A stretch of DNA of 64,000 nucleotides from Neptunomonas japonica JAMM 1380 (GTDB lineage: Bacteria > Pseudomonadota > Gammaproteobacteria > Pseudomonadales > Balneatricaceae): contig NZ_AP014546.1 in assembly GCF_016592555.1 (NCBI RefSeq), positions 1,054,001 to 1,118,000 on the forward strand, read 5' to 3'. Below, piece by piece: positions 29,041 to 39,571 of the stretch. The notes under the pieces are model-generated. The model did not search any database. It was given only the letters and a program-made list of their open reading frames with translations, and was not told the DNA's origin. The translations under genes were made by a program, and so were the position numbers. Positions within the stretch are counted from its first letter, which is position 1, and each line of letters begins with the position of its first letter.

Positions 29041-30333
29041 ATGTCAGATGCTAACATGATTGTCGCACTGGATATCGGCACCTCTAAAGTGGTGTGCTTG
29101 GTAGCCGAGGTAATGCCCGATGGCCATATTGAGGTTGTCGGTATCGGCTCGCACCCATCGCGGGGACTAAAGCGCGGTGTTGTGATTAATATCGAATCAA
29201 CGGTGGGTTCTATTCAGCGTGCCGTAGAAGAAGCAGAATTGATGGCCGGTTGTAAAATACACTCGGTAACCGTCGGTATTGCCGGTAGTCATATCAGTAG
29301 CTTGAACTCACACGGGATTGTTGCTGTACGTGATCGCGAAGTCATGGATCATGATCTGGAGCGTGTCATTGATGCAGCCAGTGCTGTAGCGATTCCGGCG
29401 GATCAGAAAATTCTGCATATTCTACCGCAGGAATACCTGATCGATAACCAAGAGGGCATTAAAGAGCCCTTGGGTATGTCGGGTGTACGCTTAGAAGCCA
29501 AAGTACATTTGGTCACCGGTGCCATTAATGCCATCCAGAATATCGAAAAATGTGTTCGTCGTTGCGGCTTAGAAGTTGATGGCGTTGTACTCGAACAATT
29601 AGCGTCTAGCTATGCCGTATTGACTGAAGATGAAAAAGACCTCGGTGTTTGCATGGTGGATATCGGCGGCGGCACTACGGATATTGCTATTTTCACCGGT
29701 GGTTCTATTCGCCACACCGGTGTTATTCCTATCGCAGGTGACCAAGTCACCAATGATATTGCCATGGCGTTGCGCACACCGACTCAGCATGCCGAGCAGC
29801 TAAAGATGAAATATGCCTGTGCCTTGGCACAGCTCGCCAGCATAGATGAAACCATTAAAGTACCGAGTGTCGGCGATCGTCCTCCGCGTGACTTATCACG
29901 TCAAGCACTGGCGGAAGTGGTTGAGCCGCGCTATGACGAACTGATCTCACTTGTGCAAGCAGAGCTGCGCCGCAGTGGTTTTGAAGACCTTGTAGCAGCA
30001 GGCATTGTTTTGACCGGTGGTACGGCGAAGATGGAAGGCGTTGTTGAGCTTGCTGAAGAGATCTTCCATATGCCAGTGCGCTTGGCAATGCCACACGGTG
30101 TACGTGGTATGGATGATATTTTACAAAACCCTATTTTTGCGACCGGCATTGGTCTGTTGCACTACGCGAGCCAAGGCGGCCAGGTAGGAAGTGCATCATC
30201 AGTACATATGCCTTCCAAATCAGCAGTGTTCGCTGGTGAGAAACGAGAAAGTAAACAAGAAATTTTAAAACCAGTAAAAGAAGGTCCGGGGCTATTTAAC
30301 CGGATTAAAGACTGGTTTAAAGGCAATTTTTAA
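29041..30333 (+). CDS. ftsA: Cell division protein FtsA
   Basis: 430 residues, actin-like. VALDIGTSKVVCLVAEV (phosphate 1), CMVDIGGGTTDIAIF (phosphate 2) and GIVLTGGTAKMEGVVELAEE (adenosine motif) are present. The C-terminal NRIKDWFKGNF is the membrane-targeting amphipathic helix. FtsA tethers FtsZ to the inner membrane. Blocks I counted by hand have 47-58 % G+C, against 35-37 % in counted blocks of ftsQ and ftsZ; the excess ends before the last ~100 bases, where a block falls to 33 %. Confidence 0.98.
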   Translation: MSDANMIVALDIGTSKVVCLVAEVMPDGHIEVVGIGSHPSRGLKRGVVINIESTVGSIQRAVEEAELMAGCKIHSVTVGIAGSHISSLNSHGIVAVRDREVMDHDLERVIDAASAVAIPADQKILHILPQEYLIDNQEGIKEPLGMSGVRLEAKVHLVTGAINAIQNIEKCVRRCGLEVDGVVLEQLASSYAVLTEDEKDLGVCMVDIGGGTTDIAIFTGGSIRHTGVIPIAGDQVTNDIAMALRTPTQHAEQLKMKYACALAQLASIDETIKVPSVGDRPPRDLSRQALAEVVEPRYDELISLVQAELRRSGFEDLVAAGIVLTGGTAKMEGVVELAEEIFHMPVRLAMPHGVRGMDDILQNPIFATGIGLLHYASQGGQVGSASSVHMPSKSAVFAGEKRESKQEILKPVKEGPGLFNRIKDWFKGNF

Positions 30334-30410
30334 TTTATTCGATGCCCTAGAATGGGATCATAAGTATCGCCGGATTGCTGTAAAGGCGTGGAATCCGACA
30401 GGAGAATGAA

Positions 30411-31574
30411 ATGTTTGAGCTATTAGACAGTGATCCACAGAACGCCGTGATCAAAGTGATGGGTGTAGGTGGTGGCGGCGGAAATGCCGTAGAGCATATG
30501 GTTAAGACTGAGCTCGATGGTGTTGAGTTTATGTGTGTTAACACCGATGCTCAAGCGTTAGCGAAGATGTCTGCTAAGGGATTGTTGCAGCTTGGTAGTG
30601 CAACAACAAAAGGCTTGGGTGCAGGTGCTGACCCTGAGGTCGGGCGTTTGGCCGCGGTGGAAGATAGAGAGCATATTGCTGAGATGCTAGACGGTGCTGA
30701 CATGGTCTTTATCACAGCAGGCATGGGTGGTGGCACAGGAACCGGAGCGGCTCCGGTTGTTGCTGATGTGGCTAAAGAGCTTGGTATTTTAACGGTAGCT
30801 GTTGTTACTAAACCGTTCCCGTTTGAAGGCCGTAAACGAATGAAATTGGCCGATGAAGGGATTGCTGAATTACGTGAAAATGTAGACTCTTTAATTATCA
30901 TTCCTAATGAGAAGTTAATGAAAGTACTCGGGCGTAATTGCAGCCTTATTAATGCGTTTAACACAGCCAATGATGTACTTCGTGGTGCCGTGCAGGGAAT
31001 CGCTGATCTAATTACCCGCCCTGGTATGATCAACGTCGATTTTGCAGACGTGCGTACAGTGATGTCTAAAATGGGTATGGCAATGATGGGTACGGGAGCT
31101 GCTAAGGGTGAAGACCGTGCTACGGTAGCTGCTGAAGCTGCTATTAATAGCCCGCTTTTAGAAGACGTAGACCTAAAAGGTGCGAGTGGCATTTTAGTTA
31201 ACATTACTGCAGGCCTAGATTTAAGTCTGGGTGAGTTTACTGAAGTAGGTAACATTGTTGAAGAATATGCGTCTGATGACGCAACTATTGTTGTTGGTAC
31301 TGTTATCGACCCAGAAATGACTGATGATATTAAAGTCACTGTTGTTGCAACAGGTTTTGATAAGCGTGCAGAGCCAGTACCGGTTGTAGCGCCAACGCAT
31401 AAGCGTAACGATGGCTCAGTTAATTTTAATCAGATTGAGTTGCCAACGGTGTTGCGACGACAGAAGCAAGAAGCATTACTTGAACCGTCAACGAGCCAAG
31501 ATTTGAAGTCAGATAAGCAGCAAGATGTTGAGATGCTAGATATCCCAACTTATATTCGTAGACAAGCTGATTAA
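30411..31574 (+). CDS. ftsZ: Cell division protein FtsZ
   Basis: 387 residues. The tubulin signature GGGTGTGAAP is at 106-115, NTDAQAL near 44, and the conserved C-terminal peptide that binds FtsA and ZipA ends the protein as LDIPTYIRRQAD. FtsZ is the GTPase that forms the Z ring. AGGAG precedes the ATG in a 77-base gap after ftsA, which may hold an extra promoter. A 262-codon open frame on the opposite strand is a shadow of this gene. Confidence 0.99.
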   Translation: MFELLDSDPQNAVIKVMGVGGGGGNAVEHMVKTELDGVEFMCVNTDAQALAKMSAKGLLQLGSATTKGLGAGADPEVGRLAAVEDREHIAEMLDGADMVFITAGMGGGTGTGAAPVVADVAKELGILTVAVVTKPFPFEGRKRMKLADEGIAELRENVDSLIIIPNEKLMKVLGRNCSLINAFNTANDVLRGAVQGIADLITRPGMINVDFADVRTVMSKMGMAMMGTGAAKGEDRATVAAEAAINSPLLEDVDLKGASGILVNITAGLDLSLGEFTEVGNIVEEYASDDATIVVGTVIDPEMTDDIKVTVVATGFDKRAEPVPVVAPTHKRNDGSVNFNQIELPTVLRRQKQEALLEPSTSQDLKSDKQQDVEMLDIPTYIRRQAD

Positions 31575-31665
31575 GATAGTTTTGCGTTAACGGCTTGTGT
31601 TGCCGATTTGACGCTATTTTGTTACCATTTTGGGTTATTGAGACAATTAAAATATTGGCGGACGC

Positions 31666-32580
31666 ATGATCAGACAACGAACACTGAAGAACAGTATTAA
31701 GGCTACCGGAATTGGTCTGCACACCGGACAAAAAGTGTATCTGACGCTCCTGCCAGCCGCCGTAAATACGGGTATTGTTTTCCGTCGTACTGATATAGAA
31801 CCTGTCATTGATATTGCGGCTTGTACCGAAAATGTTGTCGATACCACGTTGTCAACTAACTTGGGTAAAGACGGCGTGCGTGTAGCCACTGTTGAGCATC
31901 TATTATCTGCTTTGGCAGGTTTGGGTATTGATAACGTGGTTATTGAGTTGAGCTCTGAAGAAGTACCTATCATGGATGGTAGCGCCGCACCGTTTGTGTT
32001 CTTGATTCAGTCAGCCGGGATTGATGAGCAAGATGCACCTAAACAGTTTATTCGGATTAAAAAGGAGATAACGGTCAGTTCTGATGGCAAGTCAGCGACA
32101 TTCCGTCCTTTTGAAGGTTTTAAAGTGGGCTTTTGTATTGAGTTTGAACATCCCGCTTTTGAAGGTCGTAATAAAGAAACGACATTGGATTTTTCTAGCA
32201 CCTCTTTTGTAAAAGAAGTGAGCCGTGCTAGAACTTTTGGTTTTATGCGTGATTTTGAATACTTGCGCTCACAAAACTTAGCTCTAGGTGGCAGCTTAGA
32301 GAATGCTATTGTTGTTGATGACTACCGTATTCTAAATGACGATGGCTTGCGTTACGACGATGAGTTTGTAAAGCATAAGGTACTTGATGCCGTTGGTGAT
32401 TTATACCTGTTAGGAAAAAGCCTAATAGGAGAGTTTATTGGCTTCAAGTCAGGACACTCATTGAATAACTTATTATTAAATAAGTTGCTGGAAACTAAAG
32501 ATGCTTGGGAAGTGGTTACTTTTGAAGATCATGAGCAAACAGCCCCAATATCTTATCAAAAGCCGGTTTTGGCAGATTAG
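31666..32580 (+). CDS. lpxC: UDP-3-O-acyl-GlcNAc deacetylase LpxC
   Basis: 304 residues, the E. coli size. It begins [20 protein letters not shown]; zinc ligands lie in TVEHLLSAL and in [15 protein letters not shown] (H-x3-D). LpxC catalyses the committed step of lipid A synthesis in the cytoplasm, so an LPS outer membrane is implied. It lies 91 bases after ftsZ and is followed by a clear terminator. Confidence 0.98.
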   Translation: MIRQRTLKNSIKATGIGLHTGQKVYLTLLPAAVNTGIVFRRTDIEPVIDIAACTENVVDTTLSTNLGKDGVRVATVEHLLSALAGLGIDNVVIELSSEEVPIMDGSAAPFVFLIQSAGIDEQDAPKQFIRIKKEITVSSDGKSATFRPFEGFKVGFCIEFEHPAFEGRNKETTLDFSSTSFVKEVSRARTFGFMRDFEYLRSQNLALGGSLENAIVVDDYRILNDDGLRYDDEFVKHKVLDAVGDLYLLGKSLIGEFIGFKSGHSLNNLLLNKLLETKDAWEVVTFEDHEQTAPISYQKPVLAD

Positions 32581-32599
32581 AGTATTAGAACATTAGAAT

Positions 32600-32621
32600 G
32601 CCGGGCTTTGCCCGGCTTTTT
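32600..32621 (+). terminator. Rho-independent terminator after lpxC
   Basis: GCCGGGC (32600-32606) and GCCCGGC (32610-32616) form a seven-bp GC stem with a TTT loop, followed by five T. It closes the dcw-lpxC transcription unit. Confidence 0.92.
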
Positions 32622-32774
32622 AATATAAAGCGATCTGAGTTATAAGATTGCGAGTTAAGTGGTTGAAATTTATAAATCAACCCTAATAGACAATACAATC
32701 ACTTTGTTATTTACCTTAATCATAAAAGTGCAGTTGCTTTCGGCTTCTGGGACTCACGGAAAGATAATCAATAT

Positions 32775-35522
32775 ATGTTGACCTCATTGTTTAAAAAAGT
32801 CTTTGGTAATAAAAACGATCGAGAGTTAAAACGTATGGGGAAGCTAGTTAAGCTGATCAATGCGTTTGAAGAAGAGATCGAAAAATTATCAGATTCTGAA
32901 ATAATCGCCAAAACAGAAGATTTTAAGCAGCAAGTAGCGAATGGTACTTCTTTAGAAACTATTCTTCCTGAAGCATTTGCACTGGTTCGTGAAGCCTCTA
33001 AGCGTTCAATGGGGCTACGCCACTTTGACGTGCAGTTGATCGGTGGTATCACGTTGCATGAAGGTAACGTAGCAGAGATGCGAACAGGCGAGGGTAAAAC
33101 GCTTGTAGCAACGTTAGCCGTTTATTTGAATGCACTTGAAGGGAAGGGTGTTCATCTTGTTACGGTGAATGATTATCTAGCGAGCCGCGATGCGGAATGG
33201 ATGCGTCCGTTATACGAAGCATTGGGGTTAAGCGTAGGTGTTGTTTTATCCCGCCAAGAGCCGGAAGTAAAGCGTGCAGCCTATGCGGCGGATATCACTT
33301 ATGGTACTAACAATGAATTTGGCTTTGACTATCTGCGCGATAATATGGCTTTTAGCCTTGCAGAGAAGGTACAGAGAGAATTTCATTACGCGGTAGTGGA
33401 TGAGGTTGATTCCATTCTTATTGATGAAGCGCGTACTCCTTTGATTATTTCAGGGCCCGCTGAAGATAGCTCCGCGATGTATCATAAGGTGAATTTACTT
33501 ATTCCTAACTTGCTACGCTTTGACGGTGAGATAGACCCTAAAGATACGGAGCAAGAAATCAATGAGCACTTTGTTGTTGATGAGAAGAACCGCACGGTTG
33601 AGTTAACTGAAGCAGGTCATCAGGTTATAGAAGAACTTCTGACTAAAGAAGGTATTTTGGAAGAAGGTGAGAGTCTTTATGCGCCCCATAACCTTAACCG
33701 TTTACATCATGTATTAGCAGCCCTTCGTGCACATAACCTTTTCATTCGCGATAAAGATTATATTGTTCAAGACGATCAGGTTGTTATTGTTGATGAGCAT
33801 ACCGGCCGTATTATGCCTGGACGTCGCTGGTCCGAAGGGCTTCATCAAGCTGTTGAAGCTAAAGAAGGCGTTTCTATTCAATTAGAAAGCCAGACGCTTG
33901 CATCGACAACGTTCCAGAACTACTTCCGTCTTTACGGTAAGTTAGCAGGTATGACAGGTACTGCAGATACTGAAGCATTTGAGTTAAATCAAATCTACGG
34001 ATTGGATGTTCTTGTTATACCGACCAATCGAGATGTTGCCCGAAAAGATTTAAACGATATTATTTTCCTAACGATGGAAGAAAAATATGATGCAATCGTT
34101 AAAGAGATAGCGGATTGTCGCGAGCGTGGGCAGCCGGTCTTAGTGGGAACAGCATCTGTTGAATCATCCGAATTAATCTCTAGTTATCTAAATAAATCCA
34201 AGGTAGAGCACAACGTACTTAACGCTAAAAACCATGAACGCGAAGCGACCATTATTGCCGAAGCAGGAAGCCCAGGAGCGGTTACTATTGCAACTAACAT
34301 GGCTGGGCGTGGTACTGATATTAAGCTTGGCGGTAAGTTAGAGCTAGAGCTAGAGAGCTTGGTTGATCCAACGGAAGCCGACATTGAATTAGCTAAGGCA
34401 GATTGGGAAAAACGTCACGAGCAAGTGCTTGCTGCAGGCGGTCTACACATTATAGGTACAGAGCGTCATGAATCTCGTCGCATTGATAACCAGCTGCGTG
34501 GCCGTTCTGGACGACAGGGTGATCCTGGCTCTTCACGTTTCTTCTTGTCATTAGAAGATGACTTGATGCGCATCTTTGCATCAGACCGCGTGCGTGGTTT
34601 TATGCAAGCTTTGGGTATGGAGAAAGGCGAAGCCATTGAGCATAAAATGGTTTCAAATGCGATTGAGAAAGCGCAGCGCAAAGTAGAAGGCCGTAACTTT
34701 GATATTCGTAAGTCATTGTTGGAATATGATGATGTAGCGAATGACCAGCGTACGGTTATTTATAATCAGCGGAATGAGTTAATGGCTTCCGATGATATTT
34801 CTGACACGATGAAAGCGATTCGTGAAGAAGTTGTTGATAATTCTATTAGTAGCTATATCCCTCCTCAAAGCCTAGCCGAACAGTGGGATATTGCAGGTTT
34901 GGAGCGAGCACTAGAAGCTGAGTTTTCATTAAGCATGCCTGTTAAGCAGTGGCTTGATGAAGATAGCTCGCTACATGAAGAAACGTTGAGAGATAAAATT
35001 CAAGCAGAAATTGCTGGCGCGTACGAAGCGAAAGAAGCCATTGCTGGTGCTGAAAGTATCCGCTTATTTGAGAAGCAGGTAATGCTTCAAGTGCTGGATA
35101 CCCTATGGAAAGAGCACTTGCAAACAATGGATCATCTGCGCCAAGGTATTCACTTACGTGGTTATGCCCAGAAAAACCCTAAGCAAGAATATAAGCGCGA
35201 GTCATTTTCACTGTTCCAAGAGCTTTTAGAAAACATTAAGCGTGATGTAGTAAAAATTCTGAGTCACGTTAAAGTACAGATGCCTGAAGAGGTTGAAGTA
35301 ATTGAACAGCAGCGTCGTGAGCAATTAGCACAGCAGCAAATGAATTTTGAGCATCAAAGTAACTCTGGTTTTTCTGAAGATTCAGCTGAAGAAGCAAGCA
35401 GCAATGGAGAGCCTGAATTGCCTGAAACATTTGTACGAGACGAGCGTAAAGTCGGTCGTAATGAACCATGCCCATGTGGTTCGGGGAAAAAGTACAAACA
35501 CTGTCACGGCAAGTTAGATTAA
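32775..35522 (+). CDS. secA: Preprotein translocase ATPase SecA
   Basis: 915 residues. Walker [34 protein letters not shown], and the second nucleotide-binding domain with [14 protein letters not shown] and [20 protein letters not shown] are present. The C-terminal zinc-binding tail [14 protein letters not shown] binds SecB and lipids. SecA drives protein export through SecYEG. The 150-base gap after lpxC holds no frame resembling secM, so regulation differs from E. coli. Confidence 0.99.
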   Translation: MLTSLFKKVFGNKNDRELKRMGKLVKLINAFEEEIEKLSDSEIIAKTEDFKQQVANGTSLETILPEAFALVREASKRSMGLRHFDVQLIGGITLHEGNVAEMRTGEGKTLVATLAVYLNALEGKGVHLVTVNDYLASRDAEWMRPLYEALGLSVGVVLSRQEPEVKRAAYAADITYGTNNEFGFDYLRDNMAFSLAEKVQREFHYAVVDEVDSILIDEARTPLIISGPAEDSSAMYHKVNLLIPNLLRFDGEIDPKDTEQEINEHFVVDEKNRTVELTEAGHQVIEELLTKEGILEEGESLYAPHNLNRLHHVLAALRAHNLFIRDKDYIVQDDQVVIVDEHTGRIMPGRRWSEGLHQAVEAKEGVSIQLESQTLASTTFQNYFRLYGKLAGMTGTADTEAFELNQIYGLDVLVIPTNRDVARKDLNDIIFLTMEEKYDAIVKEIADCRERGQPVLVGTASVESSELISSYLNKSKVEHNVLNAKNHEREATIIAEAGSPGAVTIATNMAGRGTDIKLGGKLELELESLVDPTEADIELAKADWEKRHEQVLAAGGLHIIGTERHESRRIDNQLRGRSGRQGDPGSSRFFLSLEDDLMRIFASDRVRGFMQALGMEKGEAIEHKMVSNAIEKAQRKVEGRNFDIRKSLLEYDDVANDQRTVIYNQRNELMASDDISDTMKAIREEVVDNSISSYIPPQSLAEQWDIAGLERALEAEFSLSMPVKQWLDEDSSLHEETLRDKIQAEIAGAYEAKEAIAGAESIRLFEKQVMLQVLDTLWKEHLQTMDHLRQGIHLRGYAQKNPKQEYKRESFSLFQELLENIKRDVVKILSHVKVQMPEEVEVIEQQRREQLAQQQMNFEHQSNSGFSEDSAEEASSNGEPELPETFVRDERKVGRNEPCPCGSGKKYKHCHGKLD

Positions 35523-35555
35523 GACGGTTCAGTAAGTTTTTAATAATATTTTATA

Positions 35556-35583
35556 AAAGAAAGCAGCCTTGGCTGCTTTCTTT
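35556..35583 (+). terminator. Hairpin between secA and argJ
   Basis: A 12-bp stem: 35556-35567 (AAAGAAAGCAGC with loop CTTG) pairs with 35572-35583 (GCTGCTTTCTTT). The T-tract is part of the stem. It lies 21 bases before the argJ start, so read-through would be limited. Confidence 0.78.
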
Positions 35584-35604
35584 ATGTTGAAAGAGGATAA
35601 TAAA

Positions 35605-36822
35605 ATGGCAATCGGACCCGCTACATTACCAGTACTACATCCGGTAAATGGTGTGCGTTTAGGTGTAGCATCTGCAGGTGTTAAGACTGCAGGGCGTAAA
35701 GATGTAGTTGTTATCGAAATGGCTAAGAAGTCTACACTGGCTGGCGTTTTTACTAAAAACGCTTTCTGTGCCGCTCCTGTTATTGTATCTAAGGAGCATT
35801 TAAATCAAGGTAAAAACCGTTTTCTGTTAATTAACACGGGTAATGCGAATGCCGGTACAGGTGAGAAAGGCTTAAAAGATGCTTATGCATGCTGTAGTGC
35901 TTTAGCTGATGCTGCTCATGTGAATCAGGCGGATATTATGCCTTTTTCGACAGGTGTTATTGGTGAGCCACTTCCTGTTGATAAAATCATTAATGTTTTT
36001 CCCGCTGCGTTGGATAACCTAGATGAGAATCATTGGGCAGAAGCTGCTGAAGGTATTTTAACTACCGATACACGCCCTAAAGGAGCTTGTGTTCAGTTCA
36101 TACATGAAGGTCAGACGATAACCATTACAGGTATATCCAAAGGCTCCGGTATGATCATGCCTAACATGGCTACTATGTTGGGTTTTGTTGCAACAGATGC
36201 TGCTATTAGTAGTGAGCTATTGCAGTCCCTACTTGTTGAAGCAGCAGATTTAACGTTTAACCGCATAACCATTGATGGTGATACCTCAACGAATGACTCG
36301 TGTATGTTGATAGCGACTGGGCAATCTGGTGCTGTCCTTACACAAGAGAATGAGGCATTGTATCGTCTCTTCAAAGATGCACTTCACCAAGTTATGTTGG
36401 AGCTTTCACTTGCCATTGTAAAAGATGGCGAGGGTGCGACTAAGTTAGTGACTATTCGTGTGGAGCAAGCCGCTACTCAGGAAGAAGCATTAGCTACCGC
36501 TTATACTGTAGCGCACTCACCGCTAGTAAAGACTGCGCTATTTGCAAGTGATCCAAATTGGGGACGTATTTTAGCTGCAGTAGGTCGTGCGGGTGTAGAA
36601 AACTTACAGTTGAATGACCTGCAGATCTATTTAGATGAAGTCTGTATTGTTGAGAATGGTGGTCGTGCTGATAGCTATACGGAAGAAGCGGGTAAAAAGG
36701 TTATGAGTCAGGAGAATATACTGATTAAGATCGTTTTGAATCGCGGAATTATCAATGAAACAGTATGGACCACTGACCTTTCTCATGATTATGTCACCAT
36801 TAATGCTGACTATCGCAGCTGA
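35605..36822 (+). CDS. argJ: Bifunctional ornithine acetyltransferase / N-acetylglutamate synthase ArgJ
   Basis: 405 residues from the ATG at 35605, seven bases after AGAGGA; earlier in-frame starts lie in or next to the secA terminator. The autocleavage site is visible in KGSGMIMPNMATMLGF, where the Thr of AT-ML becomes the nucleophile of the beta subunit. NTGNANAGTGEKG and FNRITIDGDTSTND are also family motifs. ArgJ recycles the acetyl group in arginine synthesis. The stop overlaps or abuts the start of the mutT fusion gene. Confidence 0.97.
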   Translation: MAIGPATLPVLHPVNGVRLGVASAGVKTAGRKDVVVIEMAKKSTLAGVFTKNAFCAAPVIVSKEHLNQGKNRFLLINTGNANAGTGEKGLKDAYACCSALADAAHVNQADIMPFSTGVIGEPLPVDKIINVFPAALDNLDENHWAEAAEGILTTDTRPKGACVQFIHEGQTITITGISKGSGMIMPNMATMLGFVATDAAISSELLQSLLVEAADLTFNRITIDGDTSTNDSCMLIATGQSGAVLTQENEALYRLFKDALHQVMLELSLAIVKDGEGATKLVTIRVEQAATQEEALATAYTVAHSPLVKTALFASDPNWGRILAAVGRAGVENLQLNDLQIYLDEVCIVENGGRADSYTEEAGKKVMSQENILIKIVLNRGIINETVWTTDLSHDYVTINADYRS

Positions 36823-36842
36823 TGCTTCATTCAGAGAAAAAA

Positions 36843-37775
36843 ATGATACATGTTGCTGCTGCTGTCATTGATGATGGCGCAGGTAACATTTTTCTAGCAA
36901 AACGCCCTGATGATAAGCATCAGGGTGGTTTGTGGGAGTTTCCTGGCGGGAAAGTTGAACCGGGAGAATCTTCCGAAGTAGCGCTGGCAAGGGAGCTAGA
37001 TGAAGAGATTGGTATTAAGGTTAATCAGGTTGAGTCTCTAATACAGATTCCTTATCACTATTCTGATAAGTCAGTTTTTCTAGATGTATTTCGTGTCACT
37101 GGGTTTTCTGGCGAGGCATGGGGGAGGGAGGGGCAGGAAGTTCGTTGGGTGCCGCTCAATGAGCTTGATAGCTACCCTTTTCCTGCTGCAAACAAGCCTA
37201 TCCTTAATGCTGTTTTATTACCTGATAAGCTTTTAATTACGAAGGCTTATAGTTCTGTGTCCGGGTGTATTTCTGGGACAGAAAGTGCGATAAATGCTTT
37301 TTCTCTCACTTGGTTTATGTTGCGACAAAAGCAATTATCTGAGGAAGGGTATGCTCACTGGGTAAGGACGATGCGCGCAGCTTCTCAGTTAAACAACAGG
37401 CGCTTAATATTGAGTTGTTCAGTAGAGCTTGCTAACAGTTTGAAAGGAGAGGCTTTGCATTTAACTTCCCAGCGCTTGATGGCAATGTCTAATCGGGAAG
37501 AGTTCTCGGGTCGTTTTTTAGGGGCTTCCTGCCATTCGCTAGAAGAGCTTAATAAAGCCCAATTAATGCAATGTGACTATGTGACCTTGTCGCCAATTAG
37601 CCCAACTAAAAGTCATCCCAGTACTCCTGTATTAGGATGGAAAGCTGCCTCGAATATCATTGCACAAGCTGCTTTACCCGTGTTTTTATTGGGGGGGATG
37701 AATCAGAGCGACTTAATGCAAGCTAAGAGTATTGGTGCTCAAGGTATTGCTGGTATTAATGCATGGTGCTCGTAA
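36843..37775 (+). CDS. mutT: Nudix hydrolase fused to a ThiE-like domain (MutT family)
   Basis: 310 residues from the ATG at 36843 (CAGAG six bases upstream); ATG 36822 is in frame but lacks a site. The Nudix domain has the box [21 protein letters not shown] then IGI (G-x5-E-x7-R-E-x2-E-E), fitting 8-oxo-dGTP removal. After about residue 135 comes a thiamine-phosphate-synthase-like region ([56 protein letters not shown]) with weak conservation of catalytic positions. The same fusion is known in Pseudomonas. Its last 20 bases overlap the convergent yacG end. Confidence 0.9.
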   Translation: MIHVAAAVIDDGAGNIFLAKRPDDKHQGGLWEFPGGKVEPGESSEVALARELDEEIGIKVNQVESLIQIPYHYSDKSVFLDVFRVTGFSGEAWGREGQEVRWVPLNELDSYPFPAANKPILNAVLLPDKLLITKAYSSVSGCISGTESAINAFSLTWFMLRQKQLSEEGYAHWVRTMRAASQLNNRRLILSCSVELANSLKGEALHLTSQRLMAMSNREEFSGRFLGASCHSLEELNKAQLMQCDYVTLSPISPTKSHPSTPVLGWKAASNIIAQAALPVFLLGGMNQSDLMQAKSIGAQGIAGINAWCS

Positions 37776-37965
37776 ACATGTGGCCGTCACTACTGGGCTG
37801 GTCATCATAGTCGTCAACTGATGGCGATACCGGTAGTTGGTACTCCTCACTTGCCCATGCACCTAAATCGATAAGTTTACAGCGATCACTGCAGAAAGGG
37901 CGTGAGTTATTAGTTTCATCCCATATTGATGGGCCGGAACATTGAGGGCATTTTATCTTTTTCAT
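37756..37965 (-). CDS. yacG: DNA gyrase inhibitor YacG
   Basis: 69 residues. Four zinc-binding cysteines at 6, 9, 25 and 29 (CPQC ... CSDRC) followed by the [13 protein letters not shown] segment define the YacG family. E. coli YacG binds GyrB and inhibits gyrase when overproduced. It overlaps coaE by four bases (ATGA) and belongs to the coaE-pilD neighbourhood as in Pseudomonas. Confidence 0.95.
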   Translation of the reverse strand: MKKIKCPQCSGPSIWDETNNSRPFCSDRCKLIDLGAWASEEYQLPVSPSVDDYDDQPSSDGHMFTSTMH

Positions 37966-38576
37966 GTACGGTACTCGTTTACTGCTAACTCACGTAATTT
38001 TATATCCAGTAGCTTTATCTGGTTTTCTAGGTTTTCTAGATCGGAACTGTTATCTATTATAGTATCAGCAAGCTCAAGCCTATTTTGGCGGCTTAGCTGT
38101 GCTTCCATAATACGTTGCACCTGCTCTTTATTGTTTTTATCGCGCGATATTACTCGTTTAATTTGCAAGCTTTCAGGTACATCAACAACAATAATGTGAT
38201 CAACCATTTTATGTTGATCTGTTTCAAGCAAGAGAGGAGAAGCTAAAATAGCAAAAGGCGCGGAGCCTTGATAGCTCTCTATTTTTTCCATAATTCGATT
38301 GCGAATAATGGGGTGCAATAATTGCTCAAGCCACTCTCGTGATTTACTATCAGAAAAAACAGTTTCTCTTAAGCTGGCTCGATCTAATTTACCATTCTCT
38401 GATAGCATTTGTGGACCAAACTGTTCGACTATTTTTTTTAATGCTGCCTCGCCCGGCTCCACCACTTCACGAGCAACAATATCAGCATCAATTATGGGTC
38501 TTCCCAATAGTTCAAACTGCGCAGATGCTGCGCTTTTTCCGCTACCAATACCACCAGTTAAACCGACCACTAACAT
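37962..38576 (-). CDS. coaE: Dephospho-CoA kinase CoaE
   Basis: 204 residues. The P-loop [14 protein letters not shown] is at 5-18. [21 protein letters not shown] and [19 protein letters not shown] are typical of the family. It catalyses the last step of coenzyme A synthesis. AGGT lies eight bases before the ATG at 38574-38576. It is followed immediately by yacG and preceded, 67 bases away, by pilD. Confidence 0.97.
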   Translation of the reverse strand: MLVVGLTGGIGSGKSAASAQFELLGRPIIDADIVAREVVEPGEAALKKIVEQFGPQMLSENGKLDRASLRETVFSDSKSREWLEQLLHPIIRNRIMEKIESYQGSAPFAILASPLLLETDQHKMVDHIIVVDVPESLQIKRVISRDKNNKEQVQRIMEAQLSRQNRLELADTIIDNSSDLENLENQIKLLDIKLRELAVNEYRT

Positions 38577-38643
38577 AATAAAAACCTAATAAATCTTGCC
38601 AAAATATTTTCAGAACTAAAATTGCTTATAATCTAGACACTAT

Positions 38644-39510
38644 TTATAACATTAAAAGATAAGCTGCGGTTATCTGGTCACCCCAAAGAAGCGCTACCCA
38701 GCCGGCAATAGCAAGGTAGGGCCCAAAAGGAAGTGGGTTTTGGGCTTCGTGTCGTTTAAATAACATCAGCATAACTGCAAGAATAACACCGGCCACGGAA
38801 GAGAGTAAAATGATTAACGGAAGCGCTGCCGCGCCACACCAAGCACCTAAAGCCGCCAATAATTTAAAATCTCCATACCCCATGCCTTCTTTGCCTGTTA
38901 GCAATTTGAATGCCCAGTAGACAGACCAAAGGGAAAGATACCCTAGTGTGGCTCCCCATACAGCCGCTTCCAAAGATGCAAAGCTATTCTGCGTATTAAT
39001 TAACAGCCCTAACCATAGTAATGGCAATGTTATTCTATCTGGCAGGAGTTGGTGGTCAACATCAATAAATGTAAGTGAAATTAAACACCAAGTGAAAAGG
39101 ACTGCTGCAAGTCCGTATGCATTAAAGCCAAATTGATGCATGGCTATTACACTTAAAGCAGCAGTTAATAGCTCAATTAAAGGATAGCGTAAAGGTATGT
39201 GGTTTTTGCATGAAGAGCACTTACCGCCTAGTACCATATAGCTAACAACTGGAATATTTTCGTACCAGCGGATTTTATGCTGGCAATAAGGGCAGGTTGA
39301 ATCGGGCTTCGATAAATTAAATGTACCCGTTTTTTGCTCAGGTTCTTCGTCACTGGCTTCTCGAATACTTTCTTGCCACTCGCGCTCCATCATTACAGGA
39401 ATGCGATAAATAACGACATTAAGGAAGCTACCTACTAATAGAGAGAAAACGAAGGTGAAGATGGCCGCATACAGCGGTTCTGAGCTTAACCAGTTTATTA
39501 ATGGGGTCAT
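38644..39510 (-). CDS. pilD: Type IV prepilin peptidase / N-methyltransferase PilD
   Basis: 288 residues, about eight membrane helices. The zinc-like cysteines are C73/C76 (CPYC) and C98/C101 (CSSC). The catalytic aspartates lie in FIDVDHQLLPD and GMGYGDFKLLAALGAW. PilD cleaves the PilA leader and methylates the new N-terminus at the inner membrane. It is in the order pilB-pilC-pilD-coaE-yacG. Confidence 0.97.
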   Translation of the reverse strand: MTPLINWLSSEPLYAAIFTFVFSLLVGSFLNVVIYRIPVMMEREWQESIREASDEEPEQKTGTFNLSKPDSTCPYCQHKIRWYENIPVVSYMVLGGKCSSCKNHIPLRYPLIELLTAALSVIAMHQFGFNAYGLAAVLFTWCLISLTFIDVDHQLLPDRITLPLLWLGLLINTQNSFASLEAAVWGATLGYLSLWSVYWAFKLLTGKEGMGYGDFKLLAALGAWCGAAALPLIILLSSVAGVILAVMLMLFKRHEAQNPLPFGPYLAIAGWVALLWGDQITAAYLLML

Positions 39511-39571
39511 GTTGTGTAGAGCACCAAACTAAAATTCACGAGAGTATAAAGCCAAAACCTAGGTAGGTTCT

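Noticed and set aside
30551..31339. 262-codon minus-strand frame opposite ftsZ
   Set aside because: Low-complexity Ser/Ala/Pro-rich translation that mirrors ftsZ codons; no ribosome-binding site or family.
32622..32774. A secM-like arrest gene before secA
   Set aside because: No frame with a signal peptide and a proline-rich arrest end exists in the 153-base gap.
36822..36842. ATG at 36822 as start of the mutT fusion
   Set aside because: It overlaps the argJ stop without a ribosome-binding site; the ATG at 36843 has one and matches the family start MIHVAAAV.
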